A DNA stretch of 64,000 nucleotides from Selaginella moellendorffii (Eukaryota > Streptophyta > Lycopodiopsida > Selaginellales > Selaginellaceae), in contig NW_003314300.1 of the NCBI RefSeq assembly GCF_000143415.4, positions 1,038,230-1,102,229 of the forward strand. The letters run 5' to 3'. Shown here piece after piece: positions 12,571-22,789 of the stretch. Within the stretch, counting starts at the first letter, position 1; each line of letters starts with the position of its first letter. The notes under the pieces are model-generated. The model was given only the letters and a program-made list of their open reading frames with translations, was not told the origin of the DNA and did no database searches. Made by a program: the position numbers and the translations under genes.

Positions 12571-13265
12571 GGTGGTGGTGCCGCCACTACCTCCGCCAGC
12601 ACCACCACCACCTGGATCTTGTTGGGACCTTTGCAATGCCTCCACCCAGCTATGGCTGCCGGAGGAATTCTCGGCCTGGTGCTTGATTGACACGGTCGCC
12701 ATCTTGCTGGATTCTACTTTGGAGGCTTCGCTTTCTTCTACTGCTTCTTCTTCTTTCTCTTGTTCTTGTTCTTCCTCCTTGGCTTGCTTTGGAGCTTGCT
12801 GAATTGTCACTGCTGCTCGCGATCGTTGGTCGGTGCCAGTGGCGGTGGCGGATGATTTCTTGCGGGAATTGTCGTGGCGATCGGCGGTGAGGGAGAGCGT
12901 GAGCGTGACATCGGGATCTGATGGAGCTGCTCCTCCTGCTGGCGATGATCTTCGCTTTGCTACCGATGAGGTTGTTCGCTGGATTCCCAGTCCCAAACCC
13001 AATCCCATGACCGCTGCCGCCTCCAATTCTGACCACCGACCGGCCGCCGCCGAGCTGGATGATCCGGGAGCCTGGAATTTGGAAGCCAATCAGCCATTGC
13101 AAAGCCAAAGAAAGAAAAAAAACGAGAAAGAAACGAACTTGGAGATAAAACTAGCGGGTAGAAAGATAGAATTATCCAATCTTGTGGGAACGGGAGGAGT
13201 GAGAAGATCTCTTTCTCTACCTTGAAGTGTGGTGAGATTGTTTGAACCAAGGTCGTGGCCGCCAT
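10624..13265 (-). CDS. RAV-type AP2/B3 transcription factor (2 coding exons, ~830 aa)
   Basis: Nuclear DNA-binding protein of the RAV family, which joins an AP2 and a B3 domain. Residues about 238-294 form the AP2 domain ([36 protein letters not shown]). Residues about 439-542 form the B3 domain ([36 protein letters not shown]). Repression signatures are visible: LTLSL (EAR-like) near residue 73 and RLFGV near 709. A KRRRR basic patch near 776 could be a nuclear signal. Long Gly, Thr/Asn, His, Ala and Gln runs make it over twice the roughly 350 aa usual for RAVs. I start at ATG 13265: exon 13265-13221 encodes [15 protein letters not shown], a GT-AG intron spans 13220-13072, and the second exon 13071-10624 continues in phase 0 with APGSSSS. 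The open frame itself extends back only to a TTG at 13089 inside the intron. Splicing is inferred from sequence. Confidence 0.88.
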
Positions 13266-13398
13266 TAGTAAGTCTCGCTCTCCAGCGACAACTTCTTCTT
13301 CGCCTTGATCTCCAACTGGATCACTAGATCGCGAATTCCCGGAACTTTGCAACGATCTAACAGAAAACCATGCAAACCAATTGTTAGATCAATTGACA

Positions 13399-13401
<3 letters not shown>

Positions 13402-13430
<29 letters not shown>
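13402..13430. repeat. (GA)n microsatellite in the leader intron
   Basis: About 14 tandem GA dinucleotides, CT on the transcribed strand. Confidence 0.9.
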
Positions 13431-13434
<4 letters not shown>

Positions 13435-13970
13435 AGGAAAATCTCGTTTTTCCTGGTGGCGTGCGAGACACTCACTTGCCTGATTCCTCCTTCTTCTTGG
13501 TTCTTCTCAAGCTCTTCACTGGACACAATTTGATCCTTGATCTCTTGGTGACGATCCTCCTCCTCCTCCTCCTTGGTCGAATTGTTGTCACTCTCGGATG
13601 AATTCTTTGTTTCGGTGCTAGTGCGATGCGATTTCTCCTCGTCCTCCTCCTGTTTGCTGCCCAATTCCTGTGCTTGCTCCGAGCTAGCCTGTCCAGGATC
13701 CAGCTCAATTATATGCATATATATGCAATTAGCGCGCCAGCGAATCCAGCTAGCGAGCGCGCTCCGCCTTGCAAACACCCCGCCGCAACGAAGAAATCAT
13801 GCAGCAAAGGCAAGCAAGAGATGCTTCGCTTGAGCGCTGCTGGCGTCGGATCCAAGCAAATCCAATCCAGCAGGACCAAGCGCGAAAGCTTGCGCGAGGA
13901 GAAGAAGCCTCTTGGAAGGAAAGATCAACGCCAATTCACGGAGAAGACCGACTTGAGGAGAGGAATTGGG

Positions 13971-14030
13971 GGAGAGAGAGAGAGAGAGAGTGAAGAGAGA
14001 GAGAGAGAGGGAGAGTGTGTGTGAGAGAGG
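13971..14030. repeat. GA-rich tract upstream of the RAV-type gene
   Basis: Interrupted GA dinucleotide run followed by a short GT run. CT-rich tracts are common in plant 5' leaders and promoters. Confidence 0.75.
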
Positions 14031-14199
14031 GTGAGAGCGCTCGAGCGAGGAAGACGAAAGGAATTTCCTTGTTATTCTTTGTTTAGAGGATTGTGCTTTG
14101 GAGTGATGGATTGGAGGAGAGAAATTTGGAGTGGGGAGAGGGAATGCGGCTTTAAAGGGCCAGGGAGTGAGAAGGTTTGCCGATATGGGTAGAACACTT

Positions 14200-16180
14200 C
14201 GCTGGTGGTCAGGTTAGACAGCACAGCCAGCTAGCTGCTGCTTTTGGGGACGCACGCGTGGTGAAGCCAAGTAAAAACATCGTGAAAAAGATCAAGAGGT
14301 TCCGGAAAAACAAACGTAGACAGAGGATGATGATCGCTTCCGCGGACAAATTTATATACAGCGGCATAAAAATCTTTGTAATAGTAGCTCCTTTTCTTTA
14401 ACTCAATTATTTGGGCATGTAAGCTAGACTGATTGAGATTCGTTGCTGTTGTTTGTGTTTTTCTTCCTTGTATGCTTTTTTTTCTTTCTTTTTTTTGCAT
14501 TTTCTTATCTCTTATCCTTTTTTTTATTTGTGTTTTGCCCCCTTTGACGAGCGAGTTGAGCTACTTAACTTTGCGTGTTGTTTGTTGTTTGCTGCCTCGC
14601 GTGGCTGCGGGAAGAAGCCGGGCGGTGCCACGAATTTTCGGCCAAGGAAGATTTATACCAAACTTTTCTGTACGTGGGAGTAAAACTCCGTTACGTTTTC
14701 TAAACTTTTTTCTGAAATCAACTCAAATTGAAAAAAAAAAAAAGGAGAAATGGTGAATCGAGTTGATGTTTCAGAAGCTGTTGTGTTGCTTTCTCAATCT
14801 TTATTTCCAAATAAATGTCTAGCAAAAAACGGATTAAAAGAGATTAAAATCTCAAAAGCTCGGGGGTGGTGGGCTCATGAGCGGCTGCCACGCGTCAAAC
14901 CCCCATGAAAGGCTGTACCTCAGCTGGCTGCAAGGTGGGGGACTCATATAATTGGAGATGATTGAGATGTGGTAAAAGTTTAGTTTTTCACCTTCTTTTT
15001 TATTTCCATTTTCCCCCTCTTCTTGTCTTGCAACTCTCAATCCAATCCTTAAATCCTCAAATCCCTTCATTCCCAATCTCATCGTCTTGTTTGCTGAGCC
15101 TCCTCTTTCTCATCTCTTTAGCTGATGCTAGCTTATAATTCTCCCTCATTCTTGGGAGGATCATGTCATCTCAAACAGTCCTAGCGCCCCTACTGGTGAG
15201 CAATGCAAAGTGAAGTAAGCAACCCCAACACAATCAATCAATCACTTCTCCACTCAAAGCACCAATTACTCAACCTCTGAGTCAAACACAAGCAGGAAAA
15301 AACTAAAGCAGAGAGGAAACTAGAAAAGTGAGATGCTTAACTTAAACTCATCACCTTCGCCTTGCTGTTGCTGGCCTTTGTTGTGTTGTGTGCTCCCGCA
15401 GGATAGATAAGCTGCTGGAAGGCCCGCTTCTTTATTGGTCGCGTACAGAACTTGGCAATCTAGCGCCTGAGACAAAGCTGGAAACGAAACCTGAGGACGA
15501 AGAAAAGGAGATAAATGCCAGGCAGAGAGAGAAAGAGAAAGAGAAAGAGGGTGCAAGCTCACGTACCACCGTTGTTGGTTATATGACAAGGCTACAGCGA
15601 AAAGCCGCCACAGCCCCCACAGTTGGTGAAACGTCAACAGACTTTGCCCCGCTTTAAAATTCTCTCTTTTCTTCTCCTCGCCTTCTTGGGAGGTCTGCTG
15701 TCCTTCAGGTACCAAATCCACCTCATTCCCTTCTGTGCAGGCCATTCCAAAAGCTTCACAGGTAGATCTGCTTCATTTTGTTGCGTGTAACAATCGCCAA
15801 GCTCCCTGCTGGTTAACAAACAAGTAGCAAAAGTTAGAGAGAGAGACAGGAAAGCAAAGGGGGGAAAAAGAAAAAGGAGAGACTTGGACCACACAGCGTC
15901 CTTTCTGTGTGAAAACGTAATTACCTATTGACGCCAGAGATTTGTAATGGATCGATTCAGCAGCCGCGGAGGTCAAACAAGTTGTGCTCCGACGTGTTTG
16001 CAAGGCCCACTTGACCCCGGTTGTTGTCTAAGAGTTCTGCTGCGCTCAGTCTCTTCGTCCCTGATCCCCAAAAACGGCACTTCACCCGTCCTCTCTTGGC
16101 AGCTTGCATTGCACCTATATCACCCCCGCCATGTGAAGGCGGCCGAGCAATGGCCACGTCTGTTTCACTTCACCCCCCGC
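14200..16180. other. Intergenic region without recognisable gene
   Basis: No domain or exon chain was recognised. It is T/A-rich at 14450-14750, with purine tracts near 15520-15550 and 15835-15885. The left part probably holds the RAV-type gene's promoter and the right end the 3' UTR of the MTG1-type gene. Confidence 0.45.
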
Positions 16181-16184
16181 ACGC

Positions 16185-17646
16185 TTAAGCACCCTCTGGA
16201 AGTATGTCCCACACGTATGATCCCAGCTTGCCACCCCTGTAAAACTGTAGCAGTCTTCTGGCAACTTTGTTGTACCCCTCGTATCCGTCCGACTGCGGGA
16301 CTCTGAAGGTCTTTCGCAGCTCGTACATCTGGTTGTCGATCAGCTCTGTCATCGCGTCCTCGTCTTCCAGATCGCCGTCGAAGTTGATCATCAGGGAGGT
16401 GATAGCCTCGCGGACGGCTCGTTCCTGCGGGGAGCATCCTTTCTGCATCATTACAAGCATTAGAGTCCGTCCGAAACCAAATGCTCGCTTCATTACCACT
16501 TCCCAGTGGCCGTAGTCTCTGGCATTTGGCTTTAGTTTCTTCGCAAACACTGGCCTTCGAATGTTTAGCAGCGCCAGCAAGTATCTGGCAAGTCGATCTT
16601 CGCCGATAACGGAGTCCTTGACAGCGCCTGGATAAGCACAAGACCGTGATCTTTTCCACGAGCGAAATTCACACGCACCTGTTATAGCCAGCTTCAATCC
16701 AGTTTCCACACTCTTGATGTTCGGAATCAAAACTCCTGGTGTATCTAGCAAATAAATACTGGGACACTGGCCTATCTATCGACAAAGATATTAGTAAAAT
16801 CTCCAAATCAAAAAGACCAAAAAACTTAAGTACCTTGAATCCTGAAATGATCTTGGTAACACCAGGAAGCGGGCCAACTTGAGCCTTCTTAGGCCTGCCC
16901 TGCACTAAGATACAAACAAGCTCGTTACAAACCCAGAGAAACAATGAAGAAAAGGTCTACCTGTGGCCTGATATAAAGCATTCGTGAGCACAGACTTTCC
17001 AACATTTGGAATGCCGGCTATCATCACAAGAAGCGTGGCCTCCTTTTGGATAGCACCAGCTAAACGCTCCTTGATATCAACAACCATCTGTAGTGTCCGA
17101 GCCATAAGAACCCACACAGAAAATTCCCATGAAAGAAAAACACGAAAAGAGCTCTTACACTGTGGACCGAGTGTTTCGAGTGAGCGTTTACATAGATGGG
17201 AACCTGGCCTTGAGCTTCAAAGTATTTCTTCCAATTCTACCAAAACAAATCCACCTAAGAACCGATCCATCCACATCGTGTGCAAACACGATGGCACACA
17301 CACACACAACACTTACATGGATCATATTCGAAGACGCCAAATCCATCTTGTTCATCACAATGACATGCTTCTTCTTCGAAATAAACTCTCCAAGCTCATC
17401 GTTCGCGGAGGAAAGCGGAATCTGCCACAAGCAAACCAAGAAACTAAAGCAAATCCTCCCACATTCTCACTCTCATACCCTAGCATCGCGAATTTCCAGC
17501 ACCAGATCCACATACTTGAAGCGCTGCTGGATATCGCGCATCGCCTTGACCATATGCCCCGGATACCAGCAAACCTTGGCATTACCGGCCGTCTGGAGCG
17601 CCATCTTCGTGATGAGATTGAGCTTCTTGGCCGCGGGAGCCGCCAT
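16185..17646 (-). CDS. MTG1: Circularly permuted mitochondrial GTPase, MTG1/YlqF family (7 exons, 362 aa)
   Basis: YlqF/MTG1-family GTPases act in assembly of the large ribosomal subunit, in mitochondria for the eukaryotic members. The GTP motifs come in the permuted order typical of the family: G4 NKMD (residues 80-83) precedes G1 GIPNVGKS (142-149), G2 in GPLPGVT (T176) and G3 DTPG (194-197). The N-terminal CWYPGHMVKAM segment is also family-typical. Exons read on the minus strand are 17646-17479, 17421-17317, 17236-17159, 17087-16961, 16904-16834, 16775-16679 and 16627-16185. All have GT-AG borders, keep frame and end at TAA. The acceptor TCTTAG for exon 5 was chosen because the alternative AG, 7 bases further on, gives an immediate stop. 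ATG 17646 is preceded by an open Lys/Glu-rich extension to ATG 17859, so a longer N-terminus is possible. The WRKY gene ends only 244 bp upstream. Confidence 0.92.
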
Positions 17647-17890
17647 AACTCCGTAGACGAAGAAACGAAGAACCCTAAATCCTCGTAAAGTAAAATCCAG
17701 CTCTTGAAGATTTAATGTACAAGGCCTATATCTCCTCTCTTTCTCCTTTCGTAAGATTTTCCTTTCTTTCTTTATGGTAGAGCCTTCTTCTACCATGGTG
17801 GATTTGATCTTGAGCTTCTCCATCTTCTTCTTTTTTACCATGATTTCTTCCACTTCCATGGCTTCATTCGCTTCTTCCACCTCGTGTTCG
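17647..17890 (-). promoter_or_regulatory. Short shared spacer: WRKY 3' end and MTG1-type promoter
   Basis: Both genes run leftwards, so these 244 bp must hold the WRKY 3' UTR/poly(A) site and the promoter and leader of the GTPase gene. The sequence is CT-rich on the plus strand, and no clear TATA box was seen. It also keeps the GTPase frame open upstream of its chosen start. Confidence 0.5.
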
Positions 17891-20121
17891 TCACGGCCTC
17901 AGCATTAACTTGCCAGTAGCATCGTGCTGGAGTTCCTCTTTCGGCCTCACCACCGGTATAATCACTGGCGATCCCGTCAAGAACTCTTGCCGCTCGGGCT
18001 TCACACCCTCGAGAGTTCTTCCAAACGAATCCCCCTCCGCCGCGGCAGTAACCTCCGGGGACGTGACCGCCGACGTCGCTGGAAGGCTGAGAGCCGAGTC
18101 GGATCCACCACTCTGGCTTGGAACCGAGCTCCCTGGCGGAGCTCCAAGCATGGGAACCATCTCCATTCCGCCAGCACCACCGCCGCCGCCGCCGCCGCTG
18201 CCGCCGCCGCCATTCCTATCATGAGCATTGCTGTTCCTCGCTGCAGGAACATCGTGATTGTGCTTGCCTTCGTACGTAGTTATCACTGCTCTGGGATCAT
18301 CACAGGCCCTCTCGACGTGCTTTCGCACCGGACATCCCAGATTGGTACACTTGTAGTAGCTCCTGGAGAAGAACCATAAATGCACGCATTAAGACACACG
18401 AAAACTACAAGAACACTGTTCTTACCGGGGGTGTGGATTGCCTTTGACGACCTTTTGTCCATACTTGCGCCAGCGATAACCGTCGTCCAGAATATCAACT
18501 TCGCTGGTCGTCTGCACGACCACTCGAGGCTCGCGGACATTCTTCGGAATGGGAGGACTCTCCCTGGACAGCTTTTCTTTTTTCCTGGGGATAAGAAACA
18601 AAAGAGAAAAAGGAGTTACTTGCGTACACGGCACTGAGAACTTGAGCTGCGTCTTACCTGCGTTTTCCATCGGGCTCATCCTCGTCATCACTCCCAGACG
18701 ATGATGAGTGCTCGCTGGCTCCACCATTCGACTGATTGCGGCCTACTTCGGTCTTGTCCGTGCTCCCGTTTCTTACGCTCAAAGACTTGGACATGAGGTT
18801 TGCCGCACTCATCGCCATTCTGCGAGTTGGCTGCGGCTTGGGATGGTTGTGTTCGCCTTCGTAGACTATCTCGGTAACTTGCCCGTCGGGAGAGCGCTCG
18901 ACTTTCTTCTTCATCGGGCAATTCACGTACGTGCACTTGTAGTAGCTCCGAGGATTCTCACTGCCTTTCACCAGCTTCTGCCCGTATTTACGCCAATTGT
19001 ATCCGTCGTCCGAGGATCTTTCCGCAGGAGGAGGAGGGGGCGAAGCTGAAGTCGTCCGGTTTTGGTCCGGTTGTGTGGGAGATTGTTTTTGCGGCTCCTG
19101 CTGCTTCTCTGCTTGGATATTTGCCGACAGTTGCAAGGATGTAGGTGGCAAAGGATCCGACTGTACAGGCGCGTGTCCTTGCGGTTTCTGCTGTAGATGC
19201 GATTGTGTCTCCGCAAAACTCTGTTGTGAAAAGCTAAATGGAGCCTGAGCACGACATAACCAACGTTAGCGAAGAGAAGTACCAAGTACCAGTGAATTAA
19301 AATGAACACGTACCGCATTTCCAAAATTTCCCAGAGGCGACAATGAGTTGCGAGTTCCTGTCTTTGGGAAAGGCTTAAAGACAAAGCCCGAGCCGCCCCC
19401 ATCCTGTTCTTTCACCTTGGAGTTTTCGCCGGGTTTGATTCCGTTCCCACTAAGCAGAGGAGGCAACGGGAAAGTACCTGTAGTTGGCGATGGTTCCGGC
19501 TGCTGCAATCAGGAAAAAACCAGCCATGAATACAACTTTCCAACCAAGAGCGAGCCAAAAACGAGTGAGCGAGAAAGAGCGAGCGAGAAAACTCACATGA
19601 GATGTTGAAAGAAGAACTGGCGAATCCAGTAAGGTGGTTGGGCTGAGCCCCGGAGGAATTGTCACGCAAGGAGCTCTTGGAATCGGTAGGCGCGATGGAG
19701 GCATCGACTTGAAGCGTGCAGTAGACGGCCTGATTGGTCCTGACGCTGGCAAGCCACCGCTCTTGCAACTTTCCGCCGTAGTAGTCGCGGTTGTCGTCGA
19801 AGTTCTAGCCGCTAGCCTCTCGGCAAAGCTACCAGCCGTGGAAGAAGCCAGCAGCCTCGAAGAGATCCCATTCAAACCATCTGTTTGCTTCTCGTCCGCC
19901 GTCATAGCTCCCGCTAGCAAGCTCGAGTAAGAAGCCGAGTTGTCGGCGTCGTGGTCGGCTAGAAAGTTTGCCATCAAGCTCATGGGACTTGGGCTGGAGT
20001 CGCTGCTCTTTCCAAACGAATCAAGCGAGAGCCGGCCCCGAGAAGGCGTTGGCTTGCGCAGCATAACGCCTCCACCCCCATCCCCTGGACCAGCTCCACT
20101 CTCCTCCCCATCTAGCTTCAT
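17891..20121 (-). CDS. Group I WRKY transcription factor (5 exons, 643 aa)
   Basis: Nuclear factor predicted to bind W-box DNA. It has two WRKY domains: [11 protein letters not shown] from residue about 322 with the C2H2 zinc ligands in [11 protein letters not shown] and EGEHNH, and [11 protein letters not shown] from about 472 with [11 protein letters not shown] and EGKHNH. Two WRKY domains with C-x4-C-x22-23-H-x-H define group I. The N-terminal third holds Ser-Pro-rich sequence including [17 protein letters not shown], the kind of MAP-kinase target cluster seen in WRKY33-like proteins. Exons on the minus strand are 20121-19597, 19502-19314, 19244-18658, 18584-18426 and 18362-17891. All borders are GT-AG and all junctions keep frame. 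The last intron falls just after PHPR in the second WRKY domain, the conserved intron place in this family. The C-terminus has a Gly-rich linker and ends LMLRP. It is followed closely by the MTG1-type gene on the same strand. Confidence 0.95.
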
Positions 20122-20954
20122 CTCCCGACCTATAATCTCACCCAGCAGCCGCGATCTCGAGCACCATTTGCCAGAAATTTCTTCCCTGCGCTGACACGCG
20201 CCTTGAATTTCTTATCCCTGCTGTGCCAGTGGAGCTGCCAGCGGCCGAAATGCCGTGTTCCTGAGGGGACCGCCCTGTTCACACTGCCCGCGCGAAACCC
20301 TGATTTCCCAGCGATCAAAGATCGATGCCGCCACAACCAGCGCTGACTCCGCGAGAAATGGATCCGGCGGCGGCCAAATTCTTGGGGGATAACCTAGAAG
20401 AGATGGAATCGCAAGGCCATGGAGCTCATACCGGCGGCGAAGAACAAGGCGCTAGCTTGGATGCCAATTCCTCGCGCCGCCGCGGCGCAGCTTAGCTCGC
20501 GCTCCCTCCTCCAAAATGCGAGCGGTGAAAATTTCTCTCTCACGCTTCACAAAAACAATGGGGATTCACGCAGAGCATGGTAAAAAATGAGTTGTCCTCG
20601 TACGTAAACATACTTCTTTGACCAAGGGGAAAGGGCCATGGCAATTTTTTAATGGCGGGGTTAAAAACAATGGGCCTGGGATGCCGCCACGTGGCACAAC
20701 GCAAATCGCACGGTCGAGAATTCGTCCACTTTTAACTCATCGAAATAGAAGGTAACGGAAATGCAAGATCTTTGTAGAAAGAAAGAGGAAAAAAATCGCC
20801 AAAACTTCGGTCCATTGTTTTATGCTGAGCACGAGACGACGACGAAGAGTGATCTTAATCTCCAAAAACTTCCCTGAAAGTTTTGGAGAGAAAGGAGAAG
20901 GAAGTTTAGCCAAGAGCGATGGAGAAAACGAAAGAAAAGCTATAAGTTACCGCA
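20122..20954. other. Intergenic: WRKY upstream region and prohibitin 3' end
   Basis: No gene was recognised in these 833 bp. The left part should contain the WRKY promoter and leader, the right part the prohibitin 3' UTR. No convincing TATA box was found. Confidence 0.5.
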
Positions 20955-22346
20955 TTACTTCTTTCCTTTGCGCGTTGCCATGGCGTCGGCTTCGACGTCT
21001 ACGCTGTGGAGATTGAGCAGCAGCGAGTCCGAGTCGAGGAAGAGCTTGTTTGCCGAGTTTGCGACGGTGTGAGCAATCTCCCGGCTGGCTTCGATGCGTC
21101 GCAGTGTCACAAACGCGGGATTGTTGGAGATGGCTTCTCCAATCAGCTGCGCGCTCTTTGCTTCTCCCTGTCAAGTTTGCAACAACAAAGCCATGAAAAG
21201 AAGTAGAACATGGAAAAGGCAAATCTCTACGAAAGAATCACGGAGAAAAGGGAGTAAACAAGCTCATTGTCGAAGCGATAAAAATTAACAAAAAAAATCT
21301 TTGCAACACCATCCACGAAACCAAGAAGAAAAGAAAGAACGAGGAAGAAGAACAAAGAGAGTAAAGAAGGAACAAAGAACGACGAAAGACAAAGAAAGAG
21401 AACGGGCAAGAAGAACAAAGAACGAAAACAAGGACATGCCTGAGCTCGGATGATGGCACTGCGCTTGTCCTGCTCGGCTTTCTCGACGATGAACTTGGCA
21501 CGCTCGGCTTCCTGTGCCGCGACTTGCTTCGCCTCAATGGCAGCCGTGAACTCCTTTCCAAACGTAAGACCCGTGATGGAAACGTCGTCCAGAGCGATGT
21601 CGAATTGCGAGGCGCGCTCGGTCAGGATTCGTCTGATCTCCCTGCTCACCACCTACAAAACCCTGTGAGTACAAACTCGCAGAAACGCTCTTGCTCACCT
21701 CTCGCTGAGTGATGAGCTGACTTGCGTTGTACTGCGCAACCACCGACTTAAGCGTCTCGTGAATGATCGAAGGCAAGACCCTCTCCGCGTAGTCCTGTCC
21801 CAGGGTGCGATAGATCGACGGGAGACGGTCCGCGATCGGCCGTGTTAGAACACGAAGCGAGATTCTGACCTGAGAGCAAGAACGCAAAATCAGTTCCAGC
21901 CTCACGGAATGAACAAGAACTAGAAAAGTTCTCGTAGAACACACTAAAACGAACTGATCTTACCATCTGGAGATCCTTGCTGCCAGAAGTACTCTCGACC
22001 AAGTTGGGTCTAGCACGGACATCGTAGATCACTGGCCTGTCAAACCACGGCACCATCAAATGCGTTCCTTCGGGATAGACCTGGAAGGCAAAAGATCAAT
22101 CGAACTCTACAAAAAGGGCGATCCCCGAAATAAAAGAGAGAGCAATGCGATGCTTGCGGCAAGCTCGCCTACCTTGTCCTTGACCCCGACGAGGCGATTG
22201 AAGACGATGGCGCGATGCCCGGCGTCCACATTGTACAAGCTGTTGGCGAGGGCGTAGATCCCCACACCGGCGACAGTGAGTACCTTGGCCAGCGCTCCCG
22301 CGGGGCCAGCGCCCGACGGCATCTTCACATTGCGGAAATTGTTCAT
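20955..22346 (-). CDS. PHB2: Prohibitin, type II (PHB2-like), 5 exons, 295 aa
   Basis: Inner-mitochondrial-membrane scaffold subunit. Type I and II prohibitins form ring complexes that organise cristae and regulate the m-AAA protease. Residues about 19-40 form the N-terminal membrane anchor ([20 protein letters not shown]). The SPFH/PHB domain follows ([50 protein letters not shown]), then a charged coiled-coil ([20 protein letters not shown]). [10 protein letters not shown] and LRRIEAS favour type II. Exons on the minus strand are 22346-22173, 22080-21964, 21869-21699, 21652-21440 and 21167-20955. Introns 1-3 are GT-AG. Intron 4 (21439-21168, 272 bp) starts CAG|GCATGT, a GC donor, and the join [12 protein letters not shown] is in frame. 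The length matches the family's usual 270-300 aa. Confidence 0.94.
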
Positions 22347-22440
22347 CCTCGCTGCGCCTCCACGCCTCCACGCCTCCCACCTCGCAAAGGGTTAGGGCAT
22401 CTGGGCGTGAGGGTTTTGGGTTTAAACTCCTAGACAGATT
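22347..22440 (-). promoter_or_regulatory. Prohibitin leader/promoter with telo-box-like sequence
   Basis: On the minus strand CCCTAACCCT lies at about 22388-22397, close upstream of the start codon. Telo-box elements (AAACCCTAA-like) are common in plant promoters of ribosomal and mitochondrial housekeeping genes. The assignment is by resemblance only. Confidence 0.35.
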
Positions 22441-22789
22441 AGCCAAATAATTAATTAGGACTAAACGGTAGCTGCCCTAAGTCAAGGTATTTAAGGGTAA
22501 AGCTCATGTGAAGTCAACGTCAAGTCAACTCCAGTCATAGATGATGTCTGGATTGCAAGAGAAGCTCAATGAAAATATTCTACTTGATGAATGATCAATG
22601 TATGCGTTTCCTATAACAAGGATTTTGATAAACAACATAGCCATTGATTTCCTTCCTACATTTGCAATATGTTGATACAGATTTTATAATTTGTTTTATT
22701 AAAAATAAAGGAAAATTTGTCAAAGAAAACCTTCATGGCATTTTTTAAGTAAACATTCACTGAATTTTCACCAAATAATTAACTTCTGC
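22441..22789. other. AT-rich spacer, nothing recognised
   Basis: No gene, RNA or repeat was recognised between the prohibitin upstream region and the end of the RHS/Crinkler-like gene. Confidence 0.5.

Larger units (their letters stand above)
13266..14160 (-). promoter_or_regulatory. Probable 5' leader with intron of the RAV-type gene
   Basis: On the minus strand a donor CAA|GTGAGT at 13478/13477 and an acceptor TTCTGTTAG at about 13362 fit a leader intron of about 115 bp upstream of the ATG exon. Only one frame of the upstream exon would join the coding frame, and it has no ATG, so this exon is best read as untranslated. Two CT/GA tracts (13402-13430 and 13971-14030) lie in or near it. A CTTTAAAG sequence at 14150-14157 could serve as TATA box. 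Upstream open frames exist. All of this is inferred. Confidence 0.45.

Noticed and set aside
10730-12690. Long plus-strand frames (239, 363 and 249 codons) opposite the RAV-type gene
   Set aside because: GC-rich antisense shadows of the AP2/B3 coding exon, without domains.
13072-13089. Start of the AP2/B3 protein at 13089
   Set aside because: The codon there is TTG and lies between a polypyrimidine tract and an AG acceptor. An upstream ATG exon joins in frame.
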